Assembly (NCBI RefSeq): GCF_003449035.1
Contig: NZ_QRGB01000001.1
Span: 2,728,001-2,792,000, forward strand
Direction: 5' to 3'
Length of the DNA: 64,000 bases
Source: Pedobacter indicus
GTDB taxonomy: Bacteria > Bacteroidota > Bacteroidia > Sphingobacteriales > Sphingobacteriaceae
Shown here one piece after another: positions 15,876 to 24,194 of this stretch; position 1 is the stretch's first letter; each line of letters starts with the position of its first letter. The notes beneath the pieces are model-generated. The model saw only the letters and a list, made by a program, of their open reading frames with translations, did no database searches and had not been told where the DNA came from. Made by a program: the position numbers and the translations under genes.

Positions 15876-17915
15876 TTATTCAATATTCTTAGCTGCTCCT
15901 CTTTCCAGCTCACGCAAAGCAAGGTCTTTCACATCTACTTCAGAGCGGCTGAGCCACATCCGATAGAGATTATAAGCAAAAACCAAATGCGATATCCACA
16001 TCAGACTCCCTCCAATCGCTCTCCATAACCAGTGAGGAGCCATCATCACGACGCTATCAATAAATGGTTTACCTTCCATCCATGAAAGCCCGCGCATAGT
16101 TCCGCCAATCATTAAGGGCACTGAATAAAACATCAAGCCTATTAAAGCCAACCAGAAATGAGCACCAACCCAGATTTGCGGGGGTTCTTTTCCTGTCAAT
16201 CGAGGCACAATAGCATACATACCCGCCCATAGGAAAAAGGTGATGATTCCGTACATCGTTAAATGGGAGTGAGCAACCGTAAAATCAGTGAAGTGCCAAA
16301 TCAGGTTTGTTTCCCTAAAAGCCTCTGCAGTGCCCTGCATCGATCCTGTAAAATAGAATACGATACCAACGATAAAAAACGGCAGGGTATAACTGTCAGA
16401 TACTTTGTACCAAGCGCCTTTGAATGTCATTAAGAAGTTTGTTGTACCCGCTACGACTGGAATAATCATTCCTGCGCTACCTACAATTGCCACAGTTTGC
16501 AACCACCAGGGAATCGAACTAAAAACAAAATGGTGTGTGCCAATGAGTGTATAAAACAAGATTTGTGTCCAATAGGCCAATATTCCCAGACTATACGAAT
16601 AGATAGCCCTGTTAAGCTGTTGGGGAAGATAGTAATACACAATCCCTAGTGTAAACATCATAAACCACATACCCACCCCTTGGTGCATATAGTACCCCTG
16701 GACAATTGTTTCCCCTAGACCGGTTTGCCAAAAAGGCAAATAAGCTACCAAGGTGATTACAATCGCAAACATCAATCCGGCTACCATATACCAATTGGAA
16801 ATATAAATTTCCTTTGTCTTTCGATTAGCAATTGTTTTAATAAAGTTGATCAGCGTGATTACCAGCGCGACTGCAAAAGGTAACATAACTGGCCAAATAT
16901 ATTCTCTGAACTCGCCACCGCCATTATTCACGCCTGCCATTAAAGAAATTGTTCCGGCAAGAACGGTAATATTGATCAGCACAAGAGTTATCCAACCCAA
17001 TTTAACGCTATAAAGCTTGTTATTTCCTACTCGAGGAACAGCGTAATAACCTAAAGCCAGCATACCGAGCGAAGCCCATCCCCAGAAAACTGAATTGGTA
17101 TGTACTGGTCTCAATCGCCCAAAACTTAACCAACTGCTCTGGTCAATATCGGGCGCTACAAACTTAATTCCCACATACTCACCCACAGTTGTACCAAATA
17201 TCAGCCAAAAAGTAGCTGTCAGTACAAACCACAAGACGAGCTTGCTAAGCTTCGGATCAATCGGCGGTCTCTTGGTCGCCCGCTTTTTCACCGCCACTAC
17301 AGGCAAGGAAGGATCTGGATTCTCCCTGATCAAACCTCTACTGTCCTTAATTTCATAATTCCCAGAAAGTTCCCGATGTGACAGCTCATATTCAAGCGCC
17401 GCCTTCATATCTTTAATATTTTTTTCTACTTCGTCGTCAGGCAATGATTTTAGATAATCCGCTAATTGTTTCGCCTCATAACGCTGCGACTGCATATGCA
17501 CTTTCCGTACAGATCGTCTAATTCGGAACGCTAACAACAATAGAGCTACAATAACCGGAATAGCAATCAGAATAACAGTAATAATGATCCCTCCGCTTGT
17601 GGCCAAATTGCTCGTATCTGTCTGAACCTGACCGACTATCAACAATCCCATAGCTTTCTTTCCAGCACCAGGATTTAATACTCCGCGTTTTCTCAAATCT
17701 AACAAAGTCGAAAGTTGCTTCGAATCAAAGTTTTTTAAATGATGATCAAACCGGTTTTCAATAGGTGCTGTGTCCAGAAAAGACTGCTCCTTTATCTTCC
17801 GTATTTTTGACATGATTGAAAAGGAAAATACAAGTAAAATGACTACGATAAGTGTTAAAAATATCACCAAACCCGTTAACCAGACGTTCAGTGAAAGAAA
17901 TATGACTAAGGACAT
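15876..17915 (-). CDS. Variant cbb3-type cytochrome c oxidase subunit I with N-terminal extension
   Basis: A 679-residue protein from the ATG at 17915; an upstream ATG at 17951 would add 12 residues before the first helix. The CcoN core begins near residue 220. Haem-copper ligands are readable: His272 (RPVHTN, low-spin haem), His411 (YYMHQGVGMWF, CuB), His461-His462 (IGTHHFVF, CuB) and His549/His551 (TVAHSHLTMYG). Tyr455, six residues before the HH pair, corresponds to the cross-linked tyrosine of cbb3 oxidases, supporting O2 rather than NO reduction. The first 220 residues are unusual: one N-terminal helix, a charged linker, a second helix near 109-129 and a coiled-coil-like cytoplasmic stretch. 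It is the first gene of a six-gene operon. Confidence 0.88.
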   Translation of the reverse strand: MSLVIFLSLNVWLTGLVIFLTLIVVILLVFSFSIMSKIRKIKEQSFLDTAPIENRFDHHLKNFDSKQLSTLLDLRKRGVLNPGAGKKAMGLLIVGQVQTDTSNLATSGGIIITVILIAIPVIVALLLLAFRIRRSVRKVHMQSQRYEAKQLADYLKSLPDDEVEKNIKDMKAALEYELSHRELSGNYEIKDSRGLIRENPDPSLPVVAVKKRATKRPPIDPKLSKLVLWFVLTATFWLIFGTTVGEYVGIKFVAPDIDQSSWLSFGRLRPVHTNSVFWGWASLGMLALGYYAVPRVGNNKLYSVKLGWITLVLINITVLAGTISLMAGVNNGGGEFREYIWPVMLPFAVALVITLINFIKTIANRKTKEIYISNWYMVAGLMFAIVITLVAYLPFWQTGLGETIVQGYYMHQGVGMWFMMFTLGIVYYYLPQQLNRAIYSYSLGILAYWTQILFYTLIGTHHFVFSSIPWWLQTVAIVGSAGMIIPVVAGTTNFLMTFKGAWYKVSDSYTLPFFIVGIVFYFTGSMQGTAEAFRETNLIWHFTDFTVAHSHLTMYGIITFFLWAGMYAIVPRLTGKEPPQIWVGAHFWLALIGLMFYSVPLMIGGTMRGLSWMEGKPFIDSVVMMAPHWLWRAIGGSLMWISHLVFAYNLYRMWLSRSEVDVKDLALRELERGAAKNIE

Positions 17916-17994
17916 GATATATGGTTTTGAGGCAAAGGTATACAATATCAATAAAAGAGTAAAAAGTATTTTAATATTTTATACTATTATTTAA

Positions 17995-18288
17995 CCCGTT
18001 GCGCAGAAAGGGTGAAAAACAAAAATCACTTTCGGGTACCTTGGCAAGACCTTGTAAAGGGTATTTAGCAATTAGTTACCTACTAATTCCCTATTCTATC
18101 CGTATAAATCGACGAAAATAGGTACATATCAGCAAATAACTCGGCAAAAATTCACCTATAAATCCGAACAAGGTTTTAAGGGGACCCCTGTCTCAATACG
18201 CTTTATCAGAGAAATGAACAACTTTTTACGCCCTTTTATTAATCTAAATCATAATGCACAACGGGTATTATTTACTTAATCGGTGCCG
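17995..18288. other. Intergenic region between the oxidase operon and the sigma-54 regulator
   Basis: About 380 bases separate the two divergent transcription units. The left 290 bases show no ORF or RNA gene that I recognise. A TTGGCAAGACCTTGTAA stretch near 18039 resembles a -24/-12 promoter but has a spacer one base too short. The paired operators at 18294-18330 lie at the right end. Confidence 0.4.
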
Positions 18289-18335
18289 TTCTTTGTACGA
18301 AAACGAACGCCTGGTGTTCGTTTTCGTACAAAGAA
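18289..18335. promoter_or_regulatory. Perfect 20-bp inverted repeat holding two 16-bp operators
   Basis: A 20-base arm at 18289-18308 is exactly complementary to 18316-18335, with a 7-base loop. It contains two copies of TGTWC-N6-GWACR: TGTACGAAAACGAACG (18294-18309) and TGTTCGTTTTCGTACA (18315-18330), starting 21 bases apart. The same paired motif with the same phasing occurs at 28047-28083. It lies about 80 bases upstream of the regulator gene. No T tract follows, so it is not a terminator. Confidence 0.65.
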
Positions 18336-18412
18336 AACCATTTCAGAATACCCATCGTCGTGAGTCTTAACTAATTATGAGGAATGGTATATTTGTGGAT
18401 AAAATAGATTTC

Positions 18413-19753
18413 ATGATCCAGACACGTATACTTATTATCGACGACGATCCAGATGTTTTAACCGCGGTACACCTGTTATTAAAAAAAACAGTATCGGAAA
18501 TCATCATCGAGAAAAATCCCGAAAAGATTCCTTCCATTCTACACAATCAGCGCATCGATCTCATTATGCTTGACATGAACTTTAAAAGTGCAATCAACAG
18601 TGGCAACGAGGGACTATATTGGTTGAGTCGCATTAAAGAAATCAAGAATGATATTCCTGTTATTATGATCACAGCATACGGGGCAATTGATTTGGCGGTT
18701 CAAAGTCTCAAACAAGGTGCATCAGACTTCGTCGTAAAACCTTGGCATAACGAGCATTTACTAGAGGTTGTTAAAGATCTGATTTCAAATAAGAAAAAGG
18801 GCACTCACAGCAATAATCAACTTATCCTCAACGACATCATCGGTGAATCCGAGATCATGAGGTCTCTGTTTCATAAGTTAACAAAAATTGCTCCGACAGA
18901 TGCCAATATTCTAATACTAGGAGAAAATGGGACGGGGAAAGACCTGATTGCATCAGCTATTCACAAACAATCGAACCGATCTAAAGCTCCTTTTGTGAAG
19001 GTGGACGTAGGGGCGTTAACTGACAGTCTTTTCGAAAGTGAACTATTCGGACATAAGAAAGGTGCCTTTACAGATGCGCGTGAAGATCGGGTCGGACGTT
19101 TTGAAATGGCCGACAAAGGCACACTTTTTCTCGATGAAATTGGAAATATTTCCCTGCTACAGCAGTCTAAATTACTAACCGCTTTGCAAAACAGGCAAAT
19201 TATCCGTCTAGGCAGCAACCAGTCGGTTGAAGTCGATATCCGTCTTGTCTGTGCTACCAATGTACCTTTAAAAGGTTTAGCCGACGAAAACCGTTTCCGT
19301 AAAGATTTAATTTACCGGATCAACACCGTTGAGCTTCAAGTACCTCCCCTTAGGGAACGAGGCGACGATATCCTTTTACTGGCCAAACATTTCATCAAAC
19401 GGTATGCAGAAAAATACAATAAAAGCATTCCCGACCTTGATCCAGCCGCTCAGAAGAAATTATTGGGATATCATTATCCTGGAAATGTCAGAGAGCTACA
19501 ATACAGCATTGAACGAGCCGTTATTATGGCTGAGACCCCGATGCTTACAAGTGATGATATTATTTTTTCTCCACTCGAAAATCCGCAGACACAGACTTCA
19601 ACGAAAACCGAACAACACAATTTATTGGAACTTGAAAAAAACACTATTCTTAAAGTAATTGAAAAACACAATGGAAACATTTCCAAAGCAGCCAAAGAGC
19701 TAGGCATTACGCGGACTGCACTATACAGACGGTTAAGTAAATATAACATCTGA
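18413..19753 (+). CDS. Sigma-54-dependent response regulator (NtrC family)
   Basis: A 446-residue protein from the ATG at 18413 (MIQTRILIIDDDPDV); an upstream ATG at 18377 adds 12 residues outside the receiver fold. The order is receiver domain (phospho-acceptor Asp54 in LIMLDMNF), AAA+ domain with Walker A GENGTGKDLIA, the sigma-54 contact loop GAFTDA (residues 217-222; the usual form is GAFTGA) and Walker B GTLFLDEIGN, then a Fis-type HTH at the C-terminus (NGNISKAAKELGITRTALYRRLSKY). It should activate a sigma-54 promoter when phosphorylated. It is followed 4 bases later by its kinase gene. The paired palindromes upstream of its own gene and of the TolC/ABC operon are the likely binding sites. 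Confidence 0.93.
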   Translation: MIQTRILIIDDDPDVLTAVHLLLKKTVSEIIIEKNPEKIPSILHNQRIDLIMLDMNFKSAINSGNEGLYWLSRIKEIKNDIPVIMITAYGAIDLAVQSLKQGASDFVVKPWHNEHLLEVVKDLISNKKKGTHSNNQLILNDIIGESEIMRSLFHKLTKIAPTDANILILGENGTGKDLIASAIHKQSNRSKAPFVKVDVGALTDSLFESELFGHKKGAFTDAREDRVGRFEMADKGTLFLDEIGNISLLQQSKLLTALQNRQIIRLGSNQSVEVDIRLVCATNVPLKGLADENRFRKDLIYRINTVELQVPPLRERGDDILLLAKHFIKRYAEKYNKSIPDLDPAAQKKLLGYHYPGNVRELQYSIERAVIMAETPMLTSDDIIFSPLENPQTQTSTKTEQHNLLELEKNTILKVIEKHNGNISKAAKELGITRTALYRRLSKYNI

Positions 19754-19757
19754 TCTA

Positions 19758-21077
19758 ATGAAAAAGTTCCGCAGATTAATCCTACTGAGAGCCTTCCTTT
19801 TGTTTGTGGCACTCACCTTTTTTGCCTGGCTTCTGTTTAAAGATGAGTATCTGTATTCCATCCTGTTTTTTCCACTGTGCGTTTGGTTAATGTGGTTTAC
19901 AATTCGATCTCAAATTCGCACTTATCGGGAACTTCAGGATTTTGCGGAAGCCGCCAGATACCGTGATTTTACGAGGCATTTTTCACTTTCACATGCCAGC
20001 ATCGAAGTGAAGCCTCTCCGCTCGGCATTTAACGATATCAACGATGTTTTTAAAAGCATCAGCAGTGACCGGGAAACCCAACATCAATATCTCCAAAAAA
20101 TCATGGAGCTGGTCGATACCGCTATTATTTCCTATGAGGAGAAAAGTGGGAAAGTAATGTGGATAAATGATTACTTTAAAAAACTATTCAACATTCCCTA
20201 TATATCAACTATATATGCTTTAAAAAGACGGAATGCAGTCCTATTCGAAAAAATATCGGAAACAGCAGCGGGACAGAATGGACTTTTCTCCTTTGATACC
20301 GCCCATGGCAGGATTAAACTGCAGCTCTATGTAAGCAGCTTCCAGACGGGACAAGGAAGTTTCCGTTTAATCAGTTTACAAAATATCAACGAAGCCTTAG
20401 ATGAAACTGAAGCAAAAGCCTGGCAAAAACTACTTAGCGTCCTTACCCATGAAATCATGAATTCCATTGCTCCCATTTCTTCTCTCGCTGATACCTTAAA
20501 AGATCGGTTAGCTTCACTACCCTATACAGAAGAGCTTGAAGATATTCGAACGGGTGCCGAAACCATTAAAAATCGTAGCGAAGGCTTGTTAAAATTTGCT
20601 CGGACTTATCGTACATTGAATAAAATCACCCAGCCCGACCTGGCCACCATTCGAGCGGCAGATTTGTTTGAGAACCTGTACATCTTATTAGAACCTTCAC
20701 TGATCCAAAAAAATATTGATCTGAATATCATTCTTAAAAGACCTTCACTTGAACTAAATATTGACATTAACTTGATCGAACAAGCGCTTATTAACTTGCT
20801 ACTAAATGCTGTCGAAGCCGTAAAAGACTCCGACAACCCGACCATCAACCTTCAGGCCTTAGAGGATAATGGCAAAATACAAATTAAAGTAGAGGACAAT
20901 GGTCTGGGCATGAGCCAGGAAATTCTCGACAATATTTTCACACCTTTCTTTACGACCAAAAAGAGTGGAAGCGGGATCGGCTTGTCCTTAAGCAAACAAA
21001 TTATGCTGATGCACAAAGGAAACCTATTTGTCAGTTCGAAACCTGGCAAAGGAAGCACATTTACCCTGCAATTCTAA
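19758..21077 (+). CDS. Membrane sensor histidine kinase partner of the NtrC-type regulator
   Basis: A 439-residue protein with two N-terminal membrane helices (about 8-25 and 30-48) separated by almost no periplasmic loop, suggesting an intramembrane or cytoplasmic signal. A linker helix and a PAS-like domain (about 105-210) follow. The H box LSVLTHEIMNSIAPISSLADTL carries the phosphorylated His231, and the ATPase domain has the N box (LLNAVEAV), G1 (EDNGLGM) and G2 (GSGIGLSLSKQI). The gene follows the response regulator by 4 bases and ends 7 bases from the convergent ABC gene. The signal is unknown; cell-envelope stress is a reasonable guess from the FtsX-type target operon. Confidence 0.92.
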   Translation: MKKFRRLILLRAFLLFVALTFFAWLLFKDEYLYSILFFPLCVWLMWFTIRSQIRTYRELQDFAEAARYRDFTRHFSLSHASIEVKPLRSAFNDINDVFKSISSDRETQHQYLQKIMELVDTAIISYEEKSGKVMWINDYFKKLFNIPYISTIYALKRRNAVLFEKISETAAGQNGLFSFDTAHGRIKLQLYVSSFQTGQGSFRLISLQNINEALDETEAKAWQKLLSVLTHEIMNSIAPISSLADTLKDRLASLPYTEELEDIRTGAETIKNRSEGLLKFARTYRTLNKITQPDLATIRAADLFENLYILLEPSLIQKNIDLNIILKRPSLELNIDINLIEQALINLLLNAVEAVKDSDNPTINLQALEDNGKIQIKVEDNGLGMSQEILDNIFTPFFTTKKSGSGIGLSLSKQIMLMHKGNLFVSSKPGKGSTFTLQF

Positions 21078-21084
21078 AGCACAT

Positions 21085-21753
21085 TTACGAAGCTTGAACC
21101 TGGCCGTCCAGCAGCTCAATGATCCTGCTTCCATATTCGGCATTCTTCTCTGAGTGCGTTACTTGAATAATCGTGACGCCATCTTCTTCGTTCAATTTCT
21201 TGAAAAGCTCCATGATCTCCTCCCCTTGTTTCGAATTCAAGTTACCTGTTGGTTCATCAGCTAACAAAACTTTTGGTTTAGCAGCCAGCGCACGGGCAAT
21301 TCCCACAATTTGTTGTTGTCCGCCCGACAGCTGGTTAGGGAATAAATCTTTCTTTCCGACAATACAAAATCTGTCGAGCATATCCGCCACAACGGCTTTA
21401 CGTTCAGATGATTTTAACCCTTTATAAATCAAAGGAGTATCGATATTATCTGCAACAGTTAGTTCATCAATCAAATGATATGCTTGAAACACAAATCCCA
21501 TGTGTTGTTTATAGATTTCGGCTCTCCGCTTTTCTTTCAATTTAAGAACATTCTCCCCTTGAAAGAGATATGCACCTTCATTAGGTTCGTCCAGTAAACC
21601 GATGATGTGTAACAGGGTAGACTTCCCCGAACCTGAAGGCCCCATAATGGAAAGGAACTCCCCCTCCTGAATCTGCAAATTAACGTCTTTCAAAACAAAA
21701 GCCCGGTTTCCACCAACGTTATACCATTTAAAAATATTGCTTAATTCTATCAT
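21085..21753 (-). CDS. ABC transporter ATPase (LolD/MacB-type)
   Basis: A 222-residue ATPase with Walker A GPSGSGKST, Q loop (VFQAYHLIDELT), signature LSGGQQQ, Walker B VLLADEPTGNL and H loop VTHSEKNAEYG. The LDEPNEGAYLFQGENV and DEPTGNLNSKQGEEIM stretches are typical of the MacB/LolD/FtsE group that powers FtsX-type permeases. It is the last gene of the operon after two FtsX-like permeases and a TolC-family channel. It probably energises a tripartite-like exporter or a mechanotransmission complex. Confidence 0.93.
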   Translation of the reverse strand: MIELSNIFKWYNVGGNRAFVLKDVNLQIQEGEFLSIMGPSGSGKSTLLHIIGLLDEPNEGAYLFQGENVLKLKEKRRAEIYKQHMGFVFQAYHLIDELTVADNIDTPLIYKGLKSSERKAVVADMLDRFCIVGKKDLFPNQLSGGQQQIVGIARALAAKPKVLLADEPTGNLNSKQGEEIMELFKKLNEEDGVTIIQVTHSEKNAEYGSRIIELLDGQVQAS

Positions 21754-21780
21754 GCTTATAATTTATATATCAGTATTTTA

Positions 21781-24159
21781 TCATTCTTCATGCAGCGCAA
21801 GTACCGGATTTGTTGTAACCGCCTTTCTGGCGTGATAACTTACGACCAAAAAGGCAAGTAAAAGTAAAAAGAATGCACTCAATAGAAAATACCACCAATG
21901 GATTTCGACCCTATAGGCAAAACCTTGGAGCCAAAGGGATGAAATATACCACGCAAGCGGCGTAGAAATTAGCAGAGCGACTAAAATCAATTTAAAGAAC
22001 GGCTTATTTAGCAAGATTAAGATTTCGCCGCCCGATGCGCCCAAAACCTTCCTTATCCCTACCTCCTTCTGACGCGTACTCACATTGTAAGCTGCCATTG
22101 CAAACAAACCCATTAGGGCGACCCAAATGATCAATACAGTAAACGTTGTAAATGCTTGATGAAGCTGATCCTGTTTCGCATGGAGCGCTGCGAACTTCAT
22201 GTCGACAAATTCATAAATAAAATAATCACCACTTAATTTATTGATCGAGCTCCATTCTTCAGCAAGAGCTCTCAAAGCTGCCTGCGTGTGAGCCGTCTCT
22301 ATTTTTGCCAAGATCTCTACTTTAGCACTTACTAATGGTAGCCCCACATGTTTTATACTGTAAACTGCAGGCGATACCATCTTTTCAAACCCTAGGACTT
22401 TACTATCTTTTACGACCCCAACAACTCGGAATTCAGTATCCATACCCTGAATCATCTTGCCAACCGGGTTTTCTATTCCGAGCCTTGCTACAGCTGTTTC
22501 ATTTAGAACTACTGAGTTGACAGAATCTGCCGGGAAAGCCGTCGAAAAACCTCTACCGTCAATGATATCCATACCTAATGCCTCAAAATACTCATAGTCG
22601 ACACTCGTATAGTTTAATTTCAATTTTTTATCGATATATTCAAAATCAAATGCATTTGGCGGATTTCCACCCGGAACCGAGTTTGCCACTGTTACATATT
22701 CTATACCCGGTATGGCTTTCATACGGTCACGGATAGATACAAATTTCTCCGGTTCATTGAAAAGGGCGAGGTTTTTTATGTAAACCACTTGGTCCCCATG
22801 AAACCCTTTGTCTGATTTTTTCATAAAGTCCATCTGCTGATGAATAACCACCATAACGCTGATGAACCCAAAGGCCACGACAAATTGTACAGTCAAAAGT
22901 ATTTGACGAAAAGGTTGATTTTTATAGCTCGATTGATAATTTCCTTTAATCATCTGAATTGCACGATTCCCGGTCAACACAATCGCCGGATACAAACCCG
23001 AAACCAATGAAATGATAACGACAGCGGCAAAAAGCTGATAAATTAAGGTAGCATCGACCTTGAAATAATTGAGATCGTAACCAAAGTTCGTTACCAACAC
23101 ATTTATACCGATATTCACAAGAACCACGGCAAATAGCGCGGCAACAGCAGTTTGAACAAACACCTCAGCAAGAAATTGGTAGATTAGGCGAAACCTGCCT
23201 ACTCCAAATATTTTCTTCATACCAATCTCCTTCGCCCGTTTTTGAGCCTGAACTACCATAAGATTAGCAAAGTTGATTCCTGCAAGCAAAAGAATGGCAA
23301 TTGACAAAACACTTAAAGCGAGCATAATTTTGTAACCAACAGAAGATCCATGTTGTGGCTGCAAGTGTAAGTTTTTCAATGGATCTAAATAAACGGTACT
23401 CTTTGCAAACGAAGAGTTCACATGATCGTATGTTTTGGCAATTGTGCCATGAAAAAGTGTGTTGACTTTTGCTGTTAACCTATTAATATCCGTACCTGGT
23501 TCTACCTGAATAAAAGTCTCCACATCGTTCCCAGAAGGAGTACCCTGACCCAATTCGGGTACAAAGCCAATGCATTCAAAATTCATGTTCGAAGGAATGG
23601 ACGAAAGATCAGCTTTACCGCTTATTTGCAAAGGCATGCCCGCTCCTTCACTTTTATTACCCATCATGACCATCGCACCATGAATGTTCGCACTATCTGG
23701 GAATAACTTCTCAGCAATATCATTTCGCAAAAAAACAGTTTGACTATGTATGCTATCCAGATTCGCTCCGCTGGTCTTAATCTTAAAGATTTTTGCTAAA
23801 GAAGCATCAGCCCCCAGCCACTCCCTAATAAAGAACACGTCCTCATCTGAGTGAAATGGCACTTCATAAGGAAAACGATTCACCCTTCCCATTTCAACAA
23901 TTTCAGGAAATTCCTCCTGGATCGCCTTTCCTAAACCGATGGGAGTCAGATCTGACGACCCTTCTGCACTTTCTAATCCTACAAGATATATATTTTCGTA
24001 ATCCGGATTCCAGGCATCGTAACTTTTCTCATGATTAATGTACATGTATGCCAATACGAAGCCGGCAAAACCGAGGGATAATCCTAATACGTTAATTACG
24101 GTAAACAGCTTGGTTTTAAAGAAAACCCGCCATGCTATTTTTAAATTATTGTAATTCAT
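21781..24159 (-). CDS. FtsX/MacB-type ABC permease (second of two)
   Basis: A 792-residue protein in the eight-helix, two-module arrangement common in Bacteroidota: helix at 17-40, MacB-like periplasmic domain, three helices at about 275-400, a repeat of helix plus periplasmic domain, and three helices at the end. FtsX hallmarks are present near the helix blocks: RAKEIGMKKIFGVGRFRLIYQFLAEVF and RQKEVGIRKVLGASGGEILILLNKPF. It is a paralogue of the next gene upstream and lies 35 bases after it. The pair probably forms a heterodimeric permease with the ATPase gene 27 bases downstream. Confidence 0.9.
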   Translation of the reverse strand: MNYNNLKIAWRVFFKTKLFTVINVLGLSLGFAGFVLAYMYINHEKSYDAWNPDYENIYLVGLESAEGSSDLTPIGLGKAIQEEFPEIVEMGRVNRFPYEVPFHSDEDVFFIREWLGADASLAKIFKIKTSGANLDSIHSQTVFLRNDIAEKLFPDSANIHGAMVMMGNKSEGAGMPLQISGKADLSSIPSNMNFECIGFVPELGQGTPSGNDVETFIQVEPGTDINRLTAKVNTLFHGTIAKTYDHVNSSFAKSTVYLDPLKNLHLQPQHGSSVGYKIMLALSVLSIAILLLAGINFANLMVVQAQKRAKEIGMKKIFGVGRFRLIYQFLAEVFVQTAVAALFAVVLVNIGINVLVTNFGYDLNYFKVDATLIYQLFAAVVIISLVSGLYPAIVLTGNRAIQMIKGNYQSSYKNQPFRQILLTVQFVVAFGFISVMVVIHQQMDFMKKSDKGFHGDQVVYIKNLALFNEPEKFVSIRDRMKAIPGIEYVTVANSVPGGNPPNAFDFEYIDKKLKLNYTSVDYEYFEALGMDIIDGRGFSTAFPADSVNSVVLNETAVARLGIENPVGKMIQGMDTEFRVVGVVKDSKVLGFEKMVSPAVYSIKHVGLPLVSAKVEILAKIETAHTQAALRALAEEWSSINKLSGDYFIYEFVDMKFAALHAKQDQLHQAFTTFTVLIIWVALMGLFAMAAYNVSTRQKEVGIRKVLGASGGEILILLNKPFFKLILVALLISTPLAWYISSLWLQGFAYRVEIHWWYFLLSAFFLLLLAFLVVSYHARKAVTTNPVLALHEE

Positions 24160-24194
24160 CTTAACAGGCTTTTAAAGTTCATATTCGATGTTGG

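Noticed and set aside
15876-17951. Subunit I as a nitric oxide reductase, suggested by the DUF2249 and ScdA-like neighbours
   Set aside because: The active-site helix lacks the NorB glutamates, and the tyrosine six residues before the HH pair, diagnostic of cbb3 oxidases, is present.
18038-18056. A second sigma-54 promoter (TTGGCAAGACCTTGTAA)
   Set aside because: The spacing between the GG and G(C/T) elements is one base too short, and it lies upstream of the enhancer pair relative to the regulator gene.
18289-18335. The 20-bp inverted repeat as a terminator
   Set aside because: No T tract follows on either strand and no gene ends nearby; it contains two operator copies found again at 28047-28083.
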